Assembly (NCBI RefSeq): GCF_000003195.3
Contig: NC_012879.2
Span: forward strand, 27,747,564-27,811,563
Direction: 5' to 3'
Source of the DNA: Sorghum bicolor
Lineage: Eukaryota; Streptophyta; Magnoliopsida; Poales; Poaceae
Length of the DNA stretch: 64,000 bases
Position numbers and translations under genes: made by a program. Below the pieces are notes generated by a model, which worked only from the letters and a program-made list of their open reading frames with translations, was not told the origin of the DNA and did not search any database. Below, in pieces: positions 9,617 through 19,556 of this stretch (its first letter is position 1; every line of letters starts with the position of its first letter).

Positions 9617-11353
9617 ATGAATAGAAGACATCTTCCAGGAAATTTTGTTGACAATCTCGAAGCATTATTCAAGAAGACGAGAGCCAAGCTCAAGAAGAGA
9701 TCATCACCACTTCAGCAAGAAGCTTCATCCAATCAAGAAGATCACCGGAACTTGTCTTCAGAGTTCGAAGCCATGGTGAACAAATCAATCCGCGAGTTCT
9801 CAGCTCCCACTACGGACAACATCCGCACTGGACCTGCTGCAGAGATCGATGGCAACTTTGAGCTCAAGCCTGGACTTATCAACATGGTGCAATCTAACCA
9901 GTTCTATGGTAAGGCACACGAAGATGCTAGTGCTCATTTGCAACACTTCCTGGAGATTTGCAACAGATTCACCATATCAGGAGTTTCCAAAGATGCTATA
10001 CTACTTCGCCTCTTCCCATTCTCACTTTTAGGAAGAGCGAAGCAGTGGTTCTACGCTACAAAGAAGAAGAATACTACGTGGGCACTCTGCTCAACATACT
10101 TCCTGGCAAAGTTCTTTCCCATGAGCAAGACCAATGCTCTCCGTGGGAAGATTACAAGTTTTCAGCAACAAAATGATGAATCTGTTCCAGAAGCATGGGA
10201 GTGCTTTCAAGACTACATCCTAGAATGTCCCCATCATGGAATGGAGAGTTGGCTATTGATGCAGACGTTTTATCATGGGCTCGGCAACAGTGCCCGAGAA
10301 ACCATGGATGCTGCAGCTGGAGGAGCATTCTTATCACTTACTATACCACAAGCCACAGCTCTTGTGGAGAAGATGGCGTCCAATCAAAGCTGGAATGAAG
10401 AGAGGACACAGACACGCAAGAGAGGTGGAGGTATGCATCATCTCAAGGAGGTAGACATGCTGTCTGCAAAGCTAGACCTACTCATGAAGAAGCTCGATGA
10501 TAGAGCTGGAGACAAGAAAGAAGTTATGCACATCTACGACTCTCACATGACTTGTGAGGAGTGTGGAGACACTGGACACTCAGGCAACCACTGCCCTGAG
10601 ATGCTTGAGGATGTGAACTACATCAACAACAACAACAACTACTACAACTGTCCTCAACAAAATCAAGGTTGGAATCAACAAAGGCCTAACTACTCAGGTA
10701 ATTATCAAGGTAACAATTCTTACAACAATAATAATAATTTTCCACCTTTGAGAGAGTTAGTGTCTAATCAAGGAAAGCTAATGGATAACCTATCTAAGAA
10801 ATTGGCATCTAATGATAAAATGCTAGAAAATATAAATAATAGAATGGATAATTTCTCTACTGCCATCAAGAATCAAATTAGCTTTAATAAAATGATTGAA
10901 TCTCAGTTAAATCAAATAGCTGCTGCTGTTCCTACTACTAACCCCGGTATACCATCACAACCGGAAGGATTAGAATCTGCAAATCTTGTAGACATGTTTG
11001 ATGCAGGTAATAATTGGAGTAACCCCGTCACTGAATTCTCTATTGACCTTCTGCCGGTCAAGAGAGGCGATCCAGGACGCCCCGTCATCCCGATCTCCAT
11101 CGGCATGGTGGACGTTCTAGAAGCACTCTACGACTTTGGCTCTAGCGTCAACATTATACCCAGGGTACTCTATGAAAAATTCTTTACATATCCTTTATTA
11201 GAGACAACCATGTGTTTGCAGTTTGCAGATCAGACGATAACTTTTCCAAAAGGAATATTGAAGAACCTTTGTGTCCGAGTTGGTACCTTGTATGCCCCAG
11301 CAGACTTCGTAGTGGTAGAGACCGGAAATGATGAGAGAGCACCTTCATCTTAG
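9617..11353 (+). CDS. gag: ATH2 Gag with zinc knuckle and first protease domain
   Basis: The protein has 578 residues, starting at the first ATG after the leader. Residues about 75-230 match Athila capsid (FYGKAHEDASAHLQHFLEIC, LFPFSLLGRAKQWF). A zinc knuckle CEECGDTGHSGNHC (CX2CX4HX4C) lies near residue 315, followed by an Asn-rich stretch and a coiled region. A retropepsin-like domain starts near residue 475 (RGDPGRPVIP, then LYDFGSSVNIIP), with DFG in place of D-T/S-G. The frame stops at 11351-11353, just before the ILGRPFL flap motif, which continues in another frame from about 11350. A single-base frameshift therefore cuts this domain from the next. Capsid and RNA packaging roles are inferred from the family. 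Confidence 0.88.
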   Translation: MNRRHLPGNFVDNLEALFKKTRAKLKKRSSPLQQEASSNQEDHRNLSSEFEAMVNKSIREFSAPTTDNIRTGPAAEIDGNFELKPGLINMVQSNQFYGKAHEDASAHLQHFLEICNRFTISGVSKDAILLRLFPFSLLGRAKQWFYATKKKNTTWALCSTYFLAKFFPMSKTNALRGKITSFQQQNDESVPEAWECFQDYILECPHHGMESWLLMQTFYHGLGNSARETMDAAAGGAFLSLTIPQATALVEKMASNQSWNEERTQTRKRGGGMHHLKEVDMLSAKLDLLMKKLDDRAGDKKEVMHIYDSHMTCEECGDTGHSGNHCPEMLEDVNYINNNNNYYNCPQQNQGWNQQRPNYSGNYQGNNSYNNNNNFPPLRELVSNQGKLMDNLSKKLASNDKMLENINNRMDNFSTAIKNQISFNKMIESQLNQIAAAVPTTNPGIPSQPEGLESANLVDMFDAGNNWSNPVTEFSIDLLPVKRGDPGRPVIPISIGMVDVLEALYDFGSSVNIIPRVLYEKFFTYPLLETTMCLQFADQTITFPKGILKNLCVRVGTLYAPADFVVVETGNDERAPSS

Positions 11354-12264
11354 GGAGGCCATTCTTAAACACCACGGGAGCTATCATCTACGCTAGTGCT
11401 GCCAAGATCAGTTTCTACGTCAGAGGAATGAAGGAGACATTTTTCTTCAAGAACAAGACTACACAAATCCCAGATCAATCCAGACGTGAATCAAGGAAGA
11501 GGACCAACAGGAGGAACAGGAACAAGCAAGTGTGGACCGAGTCAGCTAAGATGGTCACTGTAGTTCATGGAGGCCAAGATCACCAACTTAAGTCACCGTT
11601 TTTGACCAAGAAGGACGACCCAGGAACGCCAAGCATCTATTGCTCCATAAATGGATACAACTTCTACAAGACGACTTGCGACACCGGATCGGGCGTCAAC
11701 ATAATGGCCGCAGTCACCTATCGGCTCTTGTTCGGAACCATGCCCCTAAAACCAACATACATTCAGCTCCATATGGCAGATCAGACATTTCGAGAAGTTA
11801 AAGGAATAGTAACTGATGTCCCAGTCAAAATAGACGATCACTTGGTCTACACAGACTTTCAAGTTATTGACATGGGAGAAGACGAGTATGATCCACCCAT
11901 CATCCTTGGAAGACCGTTCCTCAGCACCGTTAAAGCAATTATCTACATTGGAATCGGAGAAGTCCATATGCACTTCCCCTCAGAGAAGGTACGCCGTTAT
12001 TTTACTGACCCTAACTATATCGTTGAAGAATCTAAGCAGGTCAGAAAGCGACGCAACCACAACCAGAGGAGGCAAATCATCAAGGACGGATGGGCAGATT
12101 ACGAAAGAGAAGTTATAAGGTCAGAAGATGTAGAGTTTAAACAGAATTATCCAGAGAAGACTGAAGCACCAAGTCAGGTGTGGAAAATGAAGATAACTAT
12201 ACATGAAGAGGAGGCGCTGCCGGAAGTACCGACTACGCCACCCAACGAACCTCACGACAATTGA
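11354..12264 (+). CDS. ATH2 second protease domain and C-terminal tail
   Basis: The open frame entered after the frameshift begins with the flap region of the first protease (ILGRPFL), then a basic linker rich in Arg and Asn. A second full retropepsin-like domain follows: KKDDPGTPSIY, the catalytic-type TTCDTGSGVNIM, LHMADQTF and PPIILGRPFLSTV. The DTGSG signature is intact here, unlike DFGSS in the first copy. The tail is basic then acidic and ends EPHDN at TGA 12262-12264. Nothing resembling RT follows. The first ATG is at 11428, but translation was probably continuous with gag before the frameshift. A protein of this shape would mature Gag; this is inferred. Confidence 0.85.
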
Positions 12265-12274
12265 AAAAATGGAG

Positions 12275-12292
12275 AGTCCCGTTCGGAGGACT
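12275..12292 (+). other. Hairpin just after the ATH2 gag-pro stop codon
   Basis: AGTCC (12275-12279) can pair with GGACT (12288-12292) across eight bases, 10 bases after the stop. ATH3 has the equivalent at 17130-17149 with AGGTCC/GGACCT, so the sequence changed while pairing was kept. Confidence 0.45.
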
Positions 12293-14425
12293 TTAAAATA
12301 CCGAACGCCTTGCCAAGAGGTAAACTTGGTAGTTATCCTTACCCTTTCAATTATGTCAACTAGTTTACTTAGTTAATTAAATTCATACTATCCTAAAAAG
12401 GAAATAAAAATGTTAAAAAAAACAGTAAGCCCAATGTGAGTATACGAGTGGCATAAAACCCATAAGTACATTCACTGTGGTGGCATAAAAATAAAATAAA
12501 CATATCTTTTCTGTTTTATAAAATGAAAATATAAAAACAGGGAGTAATAATTATTAAGGAGTCTCGACATGATAAAGGCTAGATATTTATGCTAACACTT
12601 AATCAGTTCCACAAGCTTTGTTGTCTATTTGAGCTCCACAGAATTTTAGAATGTAAGAAGACTAGCAGACGGAGGACATTCTAACTGCTGTCAGAATGCT
12701 GCTGACTTTCAAATACACCTCTGCCACCTGCTAGCTACATCAAGGGAAATTACGTCAAAATTCAGCTTGGGGGAGAGCACCCCCATTTATCTCGATAAGT
12801 ATTTCTATCTATCTTTATACTTATATTATTTTAGAATATAAATATACATAACTATAGAAAAATCAAATAAGGATTTTATGCTTATATATATATCTTTTGC
12901 TTAGTGTGTTTAATAAATAAATAAAGTAGCTATGCTAATCTGTATCTAAATAAAACTTAAGCATGGATATGATGAATAGTTGCTCTGCCTAATTTGCACA
13001 TTTTAAGTTCTCTCTCAAGTTTAGACATAACTGTTATAATTTAAAGCTTGCTCTAGACCTAAACTTGTGGGATGAAAACTTGATCTGAAATCTAAGTTGT
13101 TAACGGATATGATATGAGAAGGTTGAGCTGCTGTTTATCTATTCCTAGAGATGCTAGAATTCTGGAGTATTTTATCTTTGAAAATCTTTAAAATGTTGCA
13201 TGATGAGTTCCTGTATGATGAGAGTTTAAATTCCTACCACAGCCATATATACATGCTTGCTAGACTTTGAGCCACACATTTACTATTTACTGCTTATGAG
13301 CATTGAGTGTGGTCAAGCTGTGTAGACCCTTAGGAGCTTGTCATGTGGTTAAATCAAGATTTCACTTGCACGTTCACTCATATATGCTACTTCTACTCTG
13401 GAAGTACCATTCACATATATCCATCCATTTCCATCTCCAGAATCACCCAAAAATATTCTACTCCTAATTCGGGAGAGAATAACCAAAAATATTTCTGTTT
13501 TCCCCCATGAAATAAATGCTCAAGTTATTTTGTTACTACCACTTGCTATATTATCTCAAGCGATGAGTGCTCTAAAAAAAGAGAAAAAAAAATAAATACG
13601 AGGAAATAAAAAGGAGCAAGTGCTCGGAACCTCGAAAGAAAAGAAAGAGTGAGACGAGAGGTAAAAATGGACAAGTGTCCGACAGTAGAATTAGGGGTAC
13701 AAGATACCCACCTGAGAGAAAATAAAAAGAAGAGCATCTCATTCTCCTCAAAAAGTTTCAAAAAGCAAGGAAGGTATGTATCCCCTCAAAAGAGCAAAAG
13801 TAGAATTAGACTTCCGCCATTGTTATCACCATTATCACCATACACCATTCATTCGCCACACATGCACATCTTGATTAAACTTATTGATTTGTTTCTTTGG
13901 ATCCATGGTTTGACTATACAATAAATGTCTTGTAAGTATTTATATTTTATCTCCCACCAATGAGCTCCAGATATTAAAGCCTTATTAGAAGTAGGGTGAG
14001 AGATAAGATAATATCACTATGCTTCATACCACAAATACTACATATCTTGAGAGAAGGCATATACCATCACTGCCTTGGTAAGGATCCAGAAATACCACAA
14101 AAGAGAGATATGAGAGAATGATACAAGGAATCTCTGAGTTTTATTTGAAAATCTGAAAAAACCCCAGAGCTATAGCTGATCAAGAATAAGAGACATGGCA
14201 CTTGACTAGACTGTTCTATCTTTTAACCTCTTAAGACAGAAGTGACGGTTACAAGTCCCATGGTGAAGGTAAAGTAAGTAAGTAAGTTTTAAGTCTTGAC
14301 AGTTTACTCTAACTCAGAGATGAGATCTTATTTAAAAAAGCATGTGTACCATCAATTTTTTAAAATATTGCAACAACTTATGATCCATAGCTGAGTCTAT
14401 CCTTGCTCAGGGACGAGCAAGAGGT
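12293..14425 (+). other. ATH2 non-coding region between gag-pro and the purine tract
   Basis: About 2.1 kb, AT-rich, with no supported coding sequence. The first 270 bases match the ATH3 spacer after its gag-pro stop. In ATH3 the ORF-1 gene follows at this point; here it is absent. A second purine tract (AGCTTGGGGGAG, 12764-12775) marks where the sequence becomes comparable to ATH3 19574 onward. Further on come two palindromes (13614-13625 and 13669-13680). Confidence 0.7.
13614..13680 (+). promoter_or_regulatory. Paired palindromes in the ATH2 3' region
   Basis: GAGCAAGTGCTC (13614-13625) and GGACAAGTGTCC (13669-13680) are inverted repeats around the shared core CAAGTG. Both are conserved in ATH3 and ATH4; the first reads GGGCAAGTGCCC in ATH3, a compensating pair change. 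The second is followed by GTAGAATTAGGGGTA in all three. They may bind a protein as DNA or fold as small RNA hairpins. Confidence 0.6.
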
Positions 14426-14440
14426 AAGCTTGGGGGAGTT
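14426..14440 (+). promoter_or_regulatory. ATH2 polypurine tract
   Basis: AAGCTTGGGGGAGTT directly abuts the 3' LTR start TGTTGACGG. It primes plus-strand DNA synthesis. An upstream GGGACGAGCAAG context is shared with ATH3. Confidence 0.88.
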
Positions 14441-16093
14441 TGTTGACGGTCCTTAAGTATCAAATTTAATTATCAAATAAATAAAGAAAAGGATCCACAT
14501 GAAATCAATATCTAGACTTAGGGTTTTATCTGACAGAATTCCACGATTTTTGGTGTTTGTCTATTTCTGCAGGGGGTTATCAGGAAATACGGAAGAAAGG
14601 CCCACACGTCAGGATTACATAGAGATATTAACATGCCGCGCAATTATCTTACATCTAGAAGACTCCAGAAGTCACGAGACCGAAGCGGAGGCGAAACGGG
14701 GCCTGACCCTGAGCGCCCGCCCAGGTGATCAGGGCGCCCGCCCACCTCTTGAGTCCAATCAGGACTCTGCTTCGCGGGAGATCTCCACCGACCTAAAGGA
14801 TGAATCTAAACCATACAATCTATGTCGGTTTGATCCAATGGCCCATATTCACTTGAAGGGAATATAAAACCAGACCCCCTGGCCCTTAGAGGAGAGAGCC
14901 TCTCAACCCTAATTCATTATTCTCAAGGGAGAAGAAGCCTCTGATCAAGATTGGAGCCACCACATCAATTAGATATCTAGATTAGCATAGCTACATAGTA
15001 TTAGAACTAGAAGGAGTCAATCTTCGATTGGTTTCCGGATCTGTCAAGAGGATTCTTGGTAATTCTCTAATTGTGCTTCTAATTGCTTTCTAATTATATT
15101 TGTTCTTCAATATTATGAATATGACTTTGTTTTATTTCAATATATTGCTTATGACTTTGCTCTACTTGCTTATATTCAAGATTATATTGTTCTTAGTTTA
15201 TCATAGTTATGTACTTGGCTTAGTTAGATTGGATCTATATACATGCTTAGGATCGTATAGCGTTTATCCATCGGATCCATGGGTAAATGATAGATATTGT
15301 GTAGACGTGGTGCTTATACCGTATTTATCTGCGATTGTACCCAATATGCCAGATCGTGGGGTAGTTCGTGATAGTGACAGCTTCATTGATTCTTATATAG
15401 TCCCCCTCTCGTGTATTGGGCTGGCAGAGCAACATTATTACAGGGGAGTGATTGCTATGTTTCTCATATTCCTTGCTAATATCACTATGCATGGGCGTAG
15501 TCTTGTCTCACAGTGATTGCTAAGTATGCTTGCACTAACTATGATAATGCTAGACTATATAGTTGAGAATAACTTAGGGAATATTCTTGTAGTTCGTTCT
15601 AATACCATGCTAATGACTTTCTAGAGTATCTAATTGAGGTGCTTATCATATTTATTATGTGGCTAGATCAGATTAGTTATCCTTGTCACTATTATTATTT
15701 CATATATCTTTTATGTGACACTTATCCCTGTATGAAGAGTTAGATATAATGTTCTCAATTATACATGCAATGATAGATGCTCAATCTCATATTCTATTCT
15801 GTAATCAATATTGATGATTGCTAATCCCTTCCCAGTGGTAAAAATATAAATAACGATACCTGGAATACTTCCCGGTTAAAATGCTACATCGGTATTAATT
15901 TGTGCGCTTGCAGATCCCATTCATTATTTATTTAGAAGAGCAATTGCATATTTCAATACCGCGTCTCTCATGTCATGCTGGGGATGACAACTTGGCTTAA
16001 GTGGTGTGAGGGATAGGTTTGGCATTTTTGGCACCGTTACTAGATTTAGAGAACTTAGTCTACTTTTGGTAATGATGTTAAGAATACCCAACA
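14441..16093 (+). repeat. ATH2 3' LTR (1653 bp)
   Basis: Same ends as the 5' LTR, and it retains the 32 bases lost there. It carries the same promoter boxes (about 14711-14743 and a TATA box near 14864) and the same 138-codon frame at 15100-15516. Confidence 0.95.
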
Positions 16094-16287
16094 GCGTTGA
16101 TATCTCTATGTAATCCCGACATGTGGGCCTTTCTTCCTTATTTCCTGGTAACCCCCTGCAGAAACAGATAAACAATAAAACTCGTGGAATTCTGTCAGAT
16201 CAAACCCTAATTCTAGGTGTTGTTTGCATATTGGTCCTTTCTCTTGTTTGTTTGATAATTAAAATTGATACTTAAGAACCGTCAACA
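16094..16287 (-). repeat. ATH1 5' LTR, remainder beyond ATH2
   Basis: The sequence continues the ATH1 LTR exactly where ATH2 interrupted it and matches ATH4 LTR 44195-44390. It ends at CCGTCAACA. The first five bases, GCGTT, are the right target duplication of ATH2. Confidence 0.9.
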
Positions 16288-16993
16288 ACGGAGCTTGCGG
16301 CGGCGTTGGGTCAATGCTCATCTCTTACTGCTGCGAGGAGTGTCGGGACGAGCTCCTCGTACCAATGTTCTTGAGGGCCTTCCCTGCATTCTTTACCTTC
16401 TTGAACATCCTGTAGACAAAAGTTGACACACACACAACTAGCGGAAAATGTGAGAGAAAATGTTAGTGGTGAACTGTCCGAAATGTCAGTAGTCCAAGGG
16501 TTAGTCGTTCAAGACAAGTTTTTATTTTGGCAGCACCTCCCCCTAAACAACTTTTACTTCCACTTTGGACAGCGGGATCACTACTTACTAGGTGAATCTC
16601 ACTCTCTCACTCAAAGACTACCAACCTCCATTTCACTCTTCTCTTCCTCTCTAATCTCTTTCTTACTTCACTACAAGAGCTCCTTCTCTGGAAACTGAAA
16701 CTTTCGTGGTTTTTAGGAATGCTTGTGTGAAGAAGACAGAGGCAGGAGGTGGCAATTTATAGGAGGAAGAGGGGATAGGGCGGGCGTCCTCTATAGGTGG
16801 GCGGGCGCCCACCTTTGGTGCCCATCCTGGCTGCCTTTTTTCCACTCCCTCCTTTTCTTAATCTTTAAGCCAAAAAATAATTCAATGGTGGTGGTTGGTC
16901 GGTGGAAAAGTGCTGGTGAGTGGAGTTATGTTGGTGGATCAAATAATGTGATGGGATGTGTGTGAGGTGTGGTGTATGACATGTGGGACCCAA
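16288..16993 (-). repeat. Inverted-repeat arm 1: ORF-1 promoter fragment of an Athila-like element
   Basis: About 706 bp matching 17440-18120 in reverse orientation, at perhaps 85-90%. On the minus strand it holds the same GC boxes, TATA box, leader-intron signals and start of ORF-1 (MFKKVKNAGKALKN type). The mismatch level shows it comes from another element copy, not from recent inversion of the neighbouring one. ATH1 ends exactly at its left side, so it may be the ATH1 target. The right side is a breakpoint with ATH3. Confidence 0.75.
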
Positions 16994-17121
16994 CATAAAT
17001 GGACAAGAAGAACACTTCACATTCAAGCCCAGACCAGAGAGAGACTCTACAGTGAAGGAAGTTCATGCAGAAGAACCACTGGAGACACCATCTCTGGAGG
17101 AAGATAATTCAGAAGATTAAA
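16994..17121 (+). pseudogene. ATH3 gag-pro C-terminal remnant
   Basis: An open frame reads EEHFTFKPRPERDSTVKE and ends in an acidic tail at TAA 17119-17121. It is alignable with the end of the ATH2 gag-pro protein, which also stops soon after the second protease. The family of ATH3 therefore probably also ended gag-pro without RT. The N-terminal side is lost at the 16993 breakpoint. Confidence 0.65.
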
Positions 17122-17439
17122 AGAATTGGAGGTCCAGCTTGGGGGACCTAAAAATCCCAAACCCTCGCCGGGAGGTAAATCGGTATTTATCCACATTGTT
17201 TAAATTCTTGCATAGTTAATTCTTGCATTAGGCATATTTATTCATAGCATTATAATAATAATAATAATAAAAAGCCCCATATAAATAATATTTATGGTGT
17301 GTGACAACCCATATTTATTAATTATTGTGGAGGCACAAAAATATTTTTCCATGATCATTTTTAATAAGTTTCAATTCTCATAGATTTTCCTGCATTATAT
17401 TTAAATATAACAACATTCTAGAAGCATGACCCACACTCC
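17122..17439 (+). other. ATH3 spacer between gag-pro and the ORF-1 promoter
   Basis: About 320 AT-rich bases similar to ATH2 12265-12560. They hold a hairpin after the stop (AGGTCC/GGACCT, 17130-17149) around a purine tract CAGCTTGGGGGA, and a short (ATA)n run near 17250. There is no coding sequence. Confidence 0.6.
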
Positions 17440-17597
17440 TTGGGTCCCACATGTCATACACCACACCTCACACACATCCCATCACATTATTTGATCCACC
17501 AACATATCTCCACTCACCAGCACTTTTCCACCGACCAACCACCACCATTGGCAAAGAAGGGAGTGGAGAAAAAGCAGCCAGGATGGGCACCAAAGGT

Positions 17598-17654
17598 GGG
17601 CGCCCGCCCACCTATAGAGGGCGCCCGCCCTATCCCCTCTTCCTCCTATAAATT
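17598..17654 (+). promoter_or_regulatory. Internal promoter ahead of ATH3 ORF-1
   Basis: GGGCGCCCGCCC occurs at 17598-17609 and 17619-17630, and TATAAATT at 17647-17654. These are the same GC boxes as in the LTR promoters of this lineage, though the flanking sequence differs. Arm 1 keeps the same layout. It would give ORF-1 its own transcript. Confidence 0.65.
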
Positions 17655-17741
17655 GCCACCTCCTGCCTCCATCTTCTTCACACAAGCATTCCAGAAAACC
17701 ATGCAAGTTTCAGTTTCCAGAGAAGGAGCTCTTGTAGTAAA

Positions 17742-17998
17742 GTAAGAAGAGAGTAGAGAGGAAGAGAAGAGTGGGAAAGAAGTTGATAGTTTCTGAGTGA
17801 GAGAGTAAGGTTCACCTAGTAAGTAGTGATCCCACTGTCCTGAGCAGAAGTAAAAGTTGTTTAGGGGGAGGTGCTGCCAAAATATAAACTTGTCTTGAAC
17901 GACTAACCCATGGACTACTGACATTTCGGACAGCTGACCACTAACATTTTTCTCTCATATTTTCCACTAGTTGTGTGTGTGTCAACTTTTGTTTGCAG
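17742..17998 (+). other. Predicted leader intron of ATH3 ORF-1
   Basis: A GTAAGA donor at 17742 and a polypyrimidine-like TTTTGTTTGCAG acceptor ending at 17998 flank 257 bases. The ORF-1 ATG follows two bases after the acceptor. Arm 1 keeps both signals (GTAAGA and CTACAG). Splicing is inferred. Confidence 0.45.
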
Positions 17999-17999
17999 G

Positions 18000-19556
18000 A
18001 TGTTCAAGAAGGTGAAGAATGCTGGGAAGGCCCTCAAGAACATAGGTACAAGGAATTCATCCCGACACTCCTTGCGCCCATCAGAGATGAGCGTCGACCC
18101 AACGCCCACGCAAGCGTCGTCATCTTCATCTGATCAGCAAGTCAAGGTCCTCCTCAAGATAAGAGATCTTGGACTGAAGACCCGAAGGGAAAAGGAAGTT
18201 TACCAATAGCTAAAGAACAAAGATTTCATTCACACCCCTACTCTTGATCCAATCTTGCTACAAGAAATAGGTATGGATAATGAATTCGACTTAATTTTCT
18301 AGATGTTAGGTTGGACAAATTTTTGGAACATAACTGAGCTGGGTTCCCGTCTTCTCACCCTTGAATGTCTTTGTACTTTACAATATTATGAGGGGGGAAT
18401 TGTTTTTCGGATGTTCAAACAGGAGATTATGTTGTCTTGGAGAGAATTGAGTGACCATCTCGGTTTCTCTTCAAGATGCATCCTGAACATTGACTCCGAC
18501 TTACCTAATTTTGAGAGACACCAGTTCTGGAGAGAGATATCTTGAGATAATTTTTATAGTCAAGCCCGAACTAGTGACATGGAACACCCCACTCTTAGGA
18601 TGTTCCACAAATGGCTTGGGTACAATCTTTTCCATCGTGATGATATTAGAAAAGTGAGAGTAGGAGATTTACAACTTCTATATGCTGCTATAAATAAAGT
18701 ACCCACTTCACCTGTTACACTTTTGGTTTCTCATTGGCTTAGTATACCTAGTCTTTAGGGACCTGTAGGATGTACTTCACTTATCACTCATCTAGCCTGT
18801 AGTCTTCATTTGCTAGAAAACTCATCATTGGAATTCATAGATGAGTTACGAATTTATCATGGCTATGACACTTTTAGACAAGCTCAGATGTTAAAGAAAG
18901 AGGGGAACATAATGTATATGCTATATGACAATAAAGGCAAGATTCGGTTACCTAACCCGAACCTTGGCCTCTATGTTCTTCAATTCTTTTTTATTGAGAT
19001 TGCAGTGACACCGATAAACCAGAGAGCTCCACAACGAGTGGCATCTGAAAGGATGATCACCCATCAAGAACGCACCTGGTATGGAGCTGATCCCGGGCCA
19101 GAAGAAGCAGTGCACCTGCATTATTGTGACTACAACCCCCGAGTCCTTCGAGACCCATGGGTTCGACATGCACAACCACAAGAACCAACAGAGGAGACAT
19201 TGCCGGAGAGCCAAGATCACCAGTGGACAAACCCGCCTTTCCATACAGGCAGGTACTCCACTGATCCATATGGAGCTTCAGGATCCAGACCTCCGCCCCA
19301 ATTCGATGCAGGACGATACTCCGATGCCTCTTATGCTTTCACGAACGACTACTACCAAGAGGCCGGCGCTTTCTTCACCCATACCGACAACACTCCCCTC
19401 GACATCCAGAATACGCAAGCAGAACATGGACGACTACTAGAACAACAACAAAAATGGAACCAGGACCACGCCACTGCAGTACAAGAACTGAGACAAGACA
19501 CGATGACAATGAACGATAACATCACCACCATGATGCGATTCTGGAACATTGGGTAA
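18000..19556 (+). pseudogene. ATH3 ORF-1 (ATHILA ORF-1-like protein), four in-frame stops
   Basis: One frame of about 518 codons runs from ATG 18000 to TAA 19554-19556, interrupted only by nonsense codons near 18207, 18300, 18543 and 18756 and with no frameshift. The N-terminus is basic (MFKKVKNAGKALKNIG). The middle carries WTNFWNITELGSRLLTLECL, FKQEIMLSWRELSDHLGF and LLENSSLEFIDELRIYHG, which I recognise as resembling the ATHILA ORF-1 family. The C-terminal part is Gln, Pro and Tyr rich. It lies in the position of the env-like gene of other Athila elements, but I see no clear membrane segment. Its function is unknown. Confidence 0.7.

Larger units (their letters stand above)
7836..16093 (+). 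mobile_element. ATH2: complete non-autonomous Athila-like element (gag-PR-PR, no pol)
   Basis: An 8258-bp element with LTRs 7836-9456 and 14441-16093, a 17/17 tRNA-Asp primer site, a purine tract and a 5-bp target duplication. The interior holds gag and two retropepsin domains, then about 2.1 kb without coding sequence. I found no RT, RNase H, integrase or Athila ORF-1. The LTRs differ at about 30 sites plus a 32-base gap in the left copy (hand count). Its U3, primer site, purine tract and 3' palindromes match ATH4, a likely source of polymerase and integrase. Confidence 0.92.
17440..18120 (+). repeat. Inverted-repeat arm 2: ORF-1 promoter and leader
   Basis: Reverse-orientation partner of 16288-16993, separated by about 446 bases. 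It contains the ORF-1 promoter, the leader intron and the first 40 codons of ORF-1. Confidence 0.75.

Noticed and set aside
14499..14867. A 122-codon frame across the ATH2 3' LTR promoter, with similar frames at 7952 and 21126
   Set aside because: It spans the GC boxes and TATA box of the promoter and differs between LTR copies by indels. Best explained as promoter DNA, not a gene.
17250..17275. Microsatellite (ATA)n in the ATH3 spacer
   Set aside because: Only a few units within AT-rich sequence; not notable.
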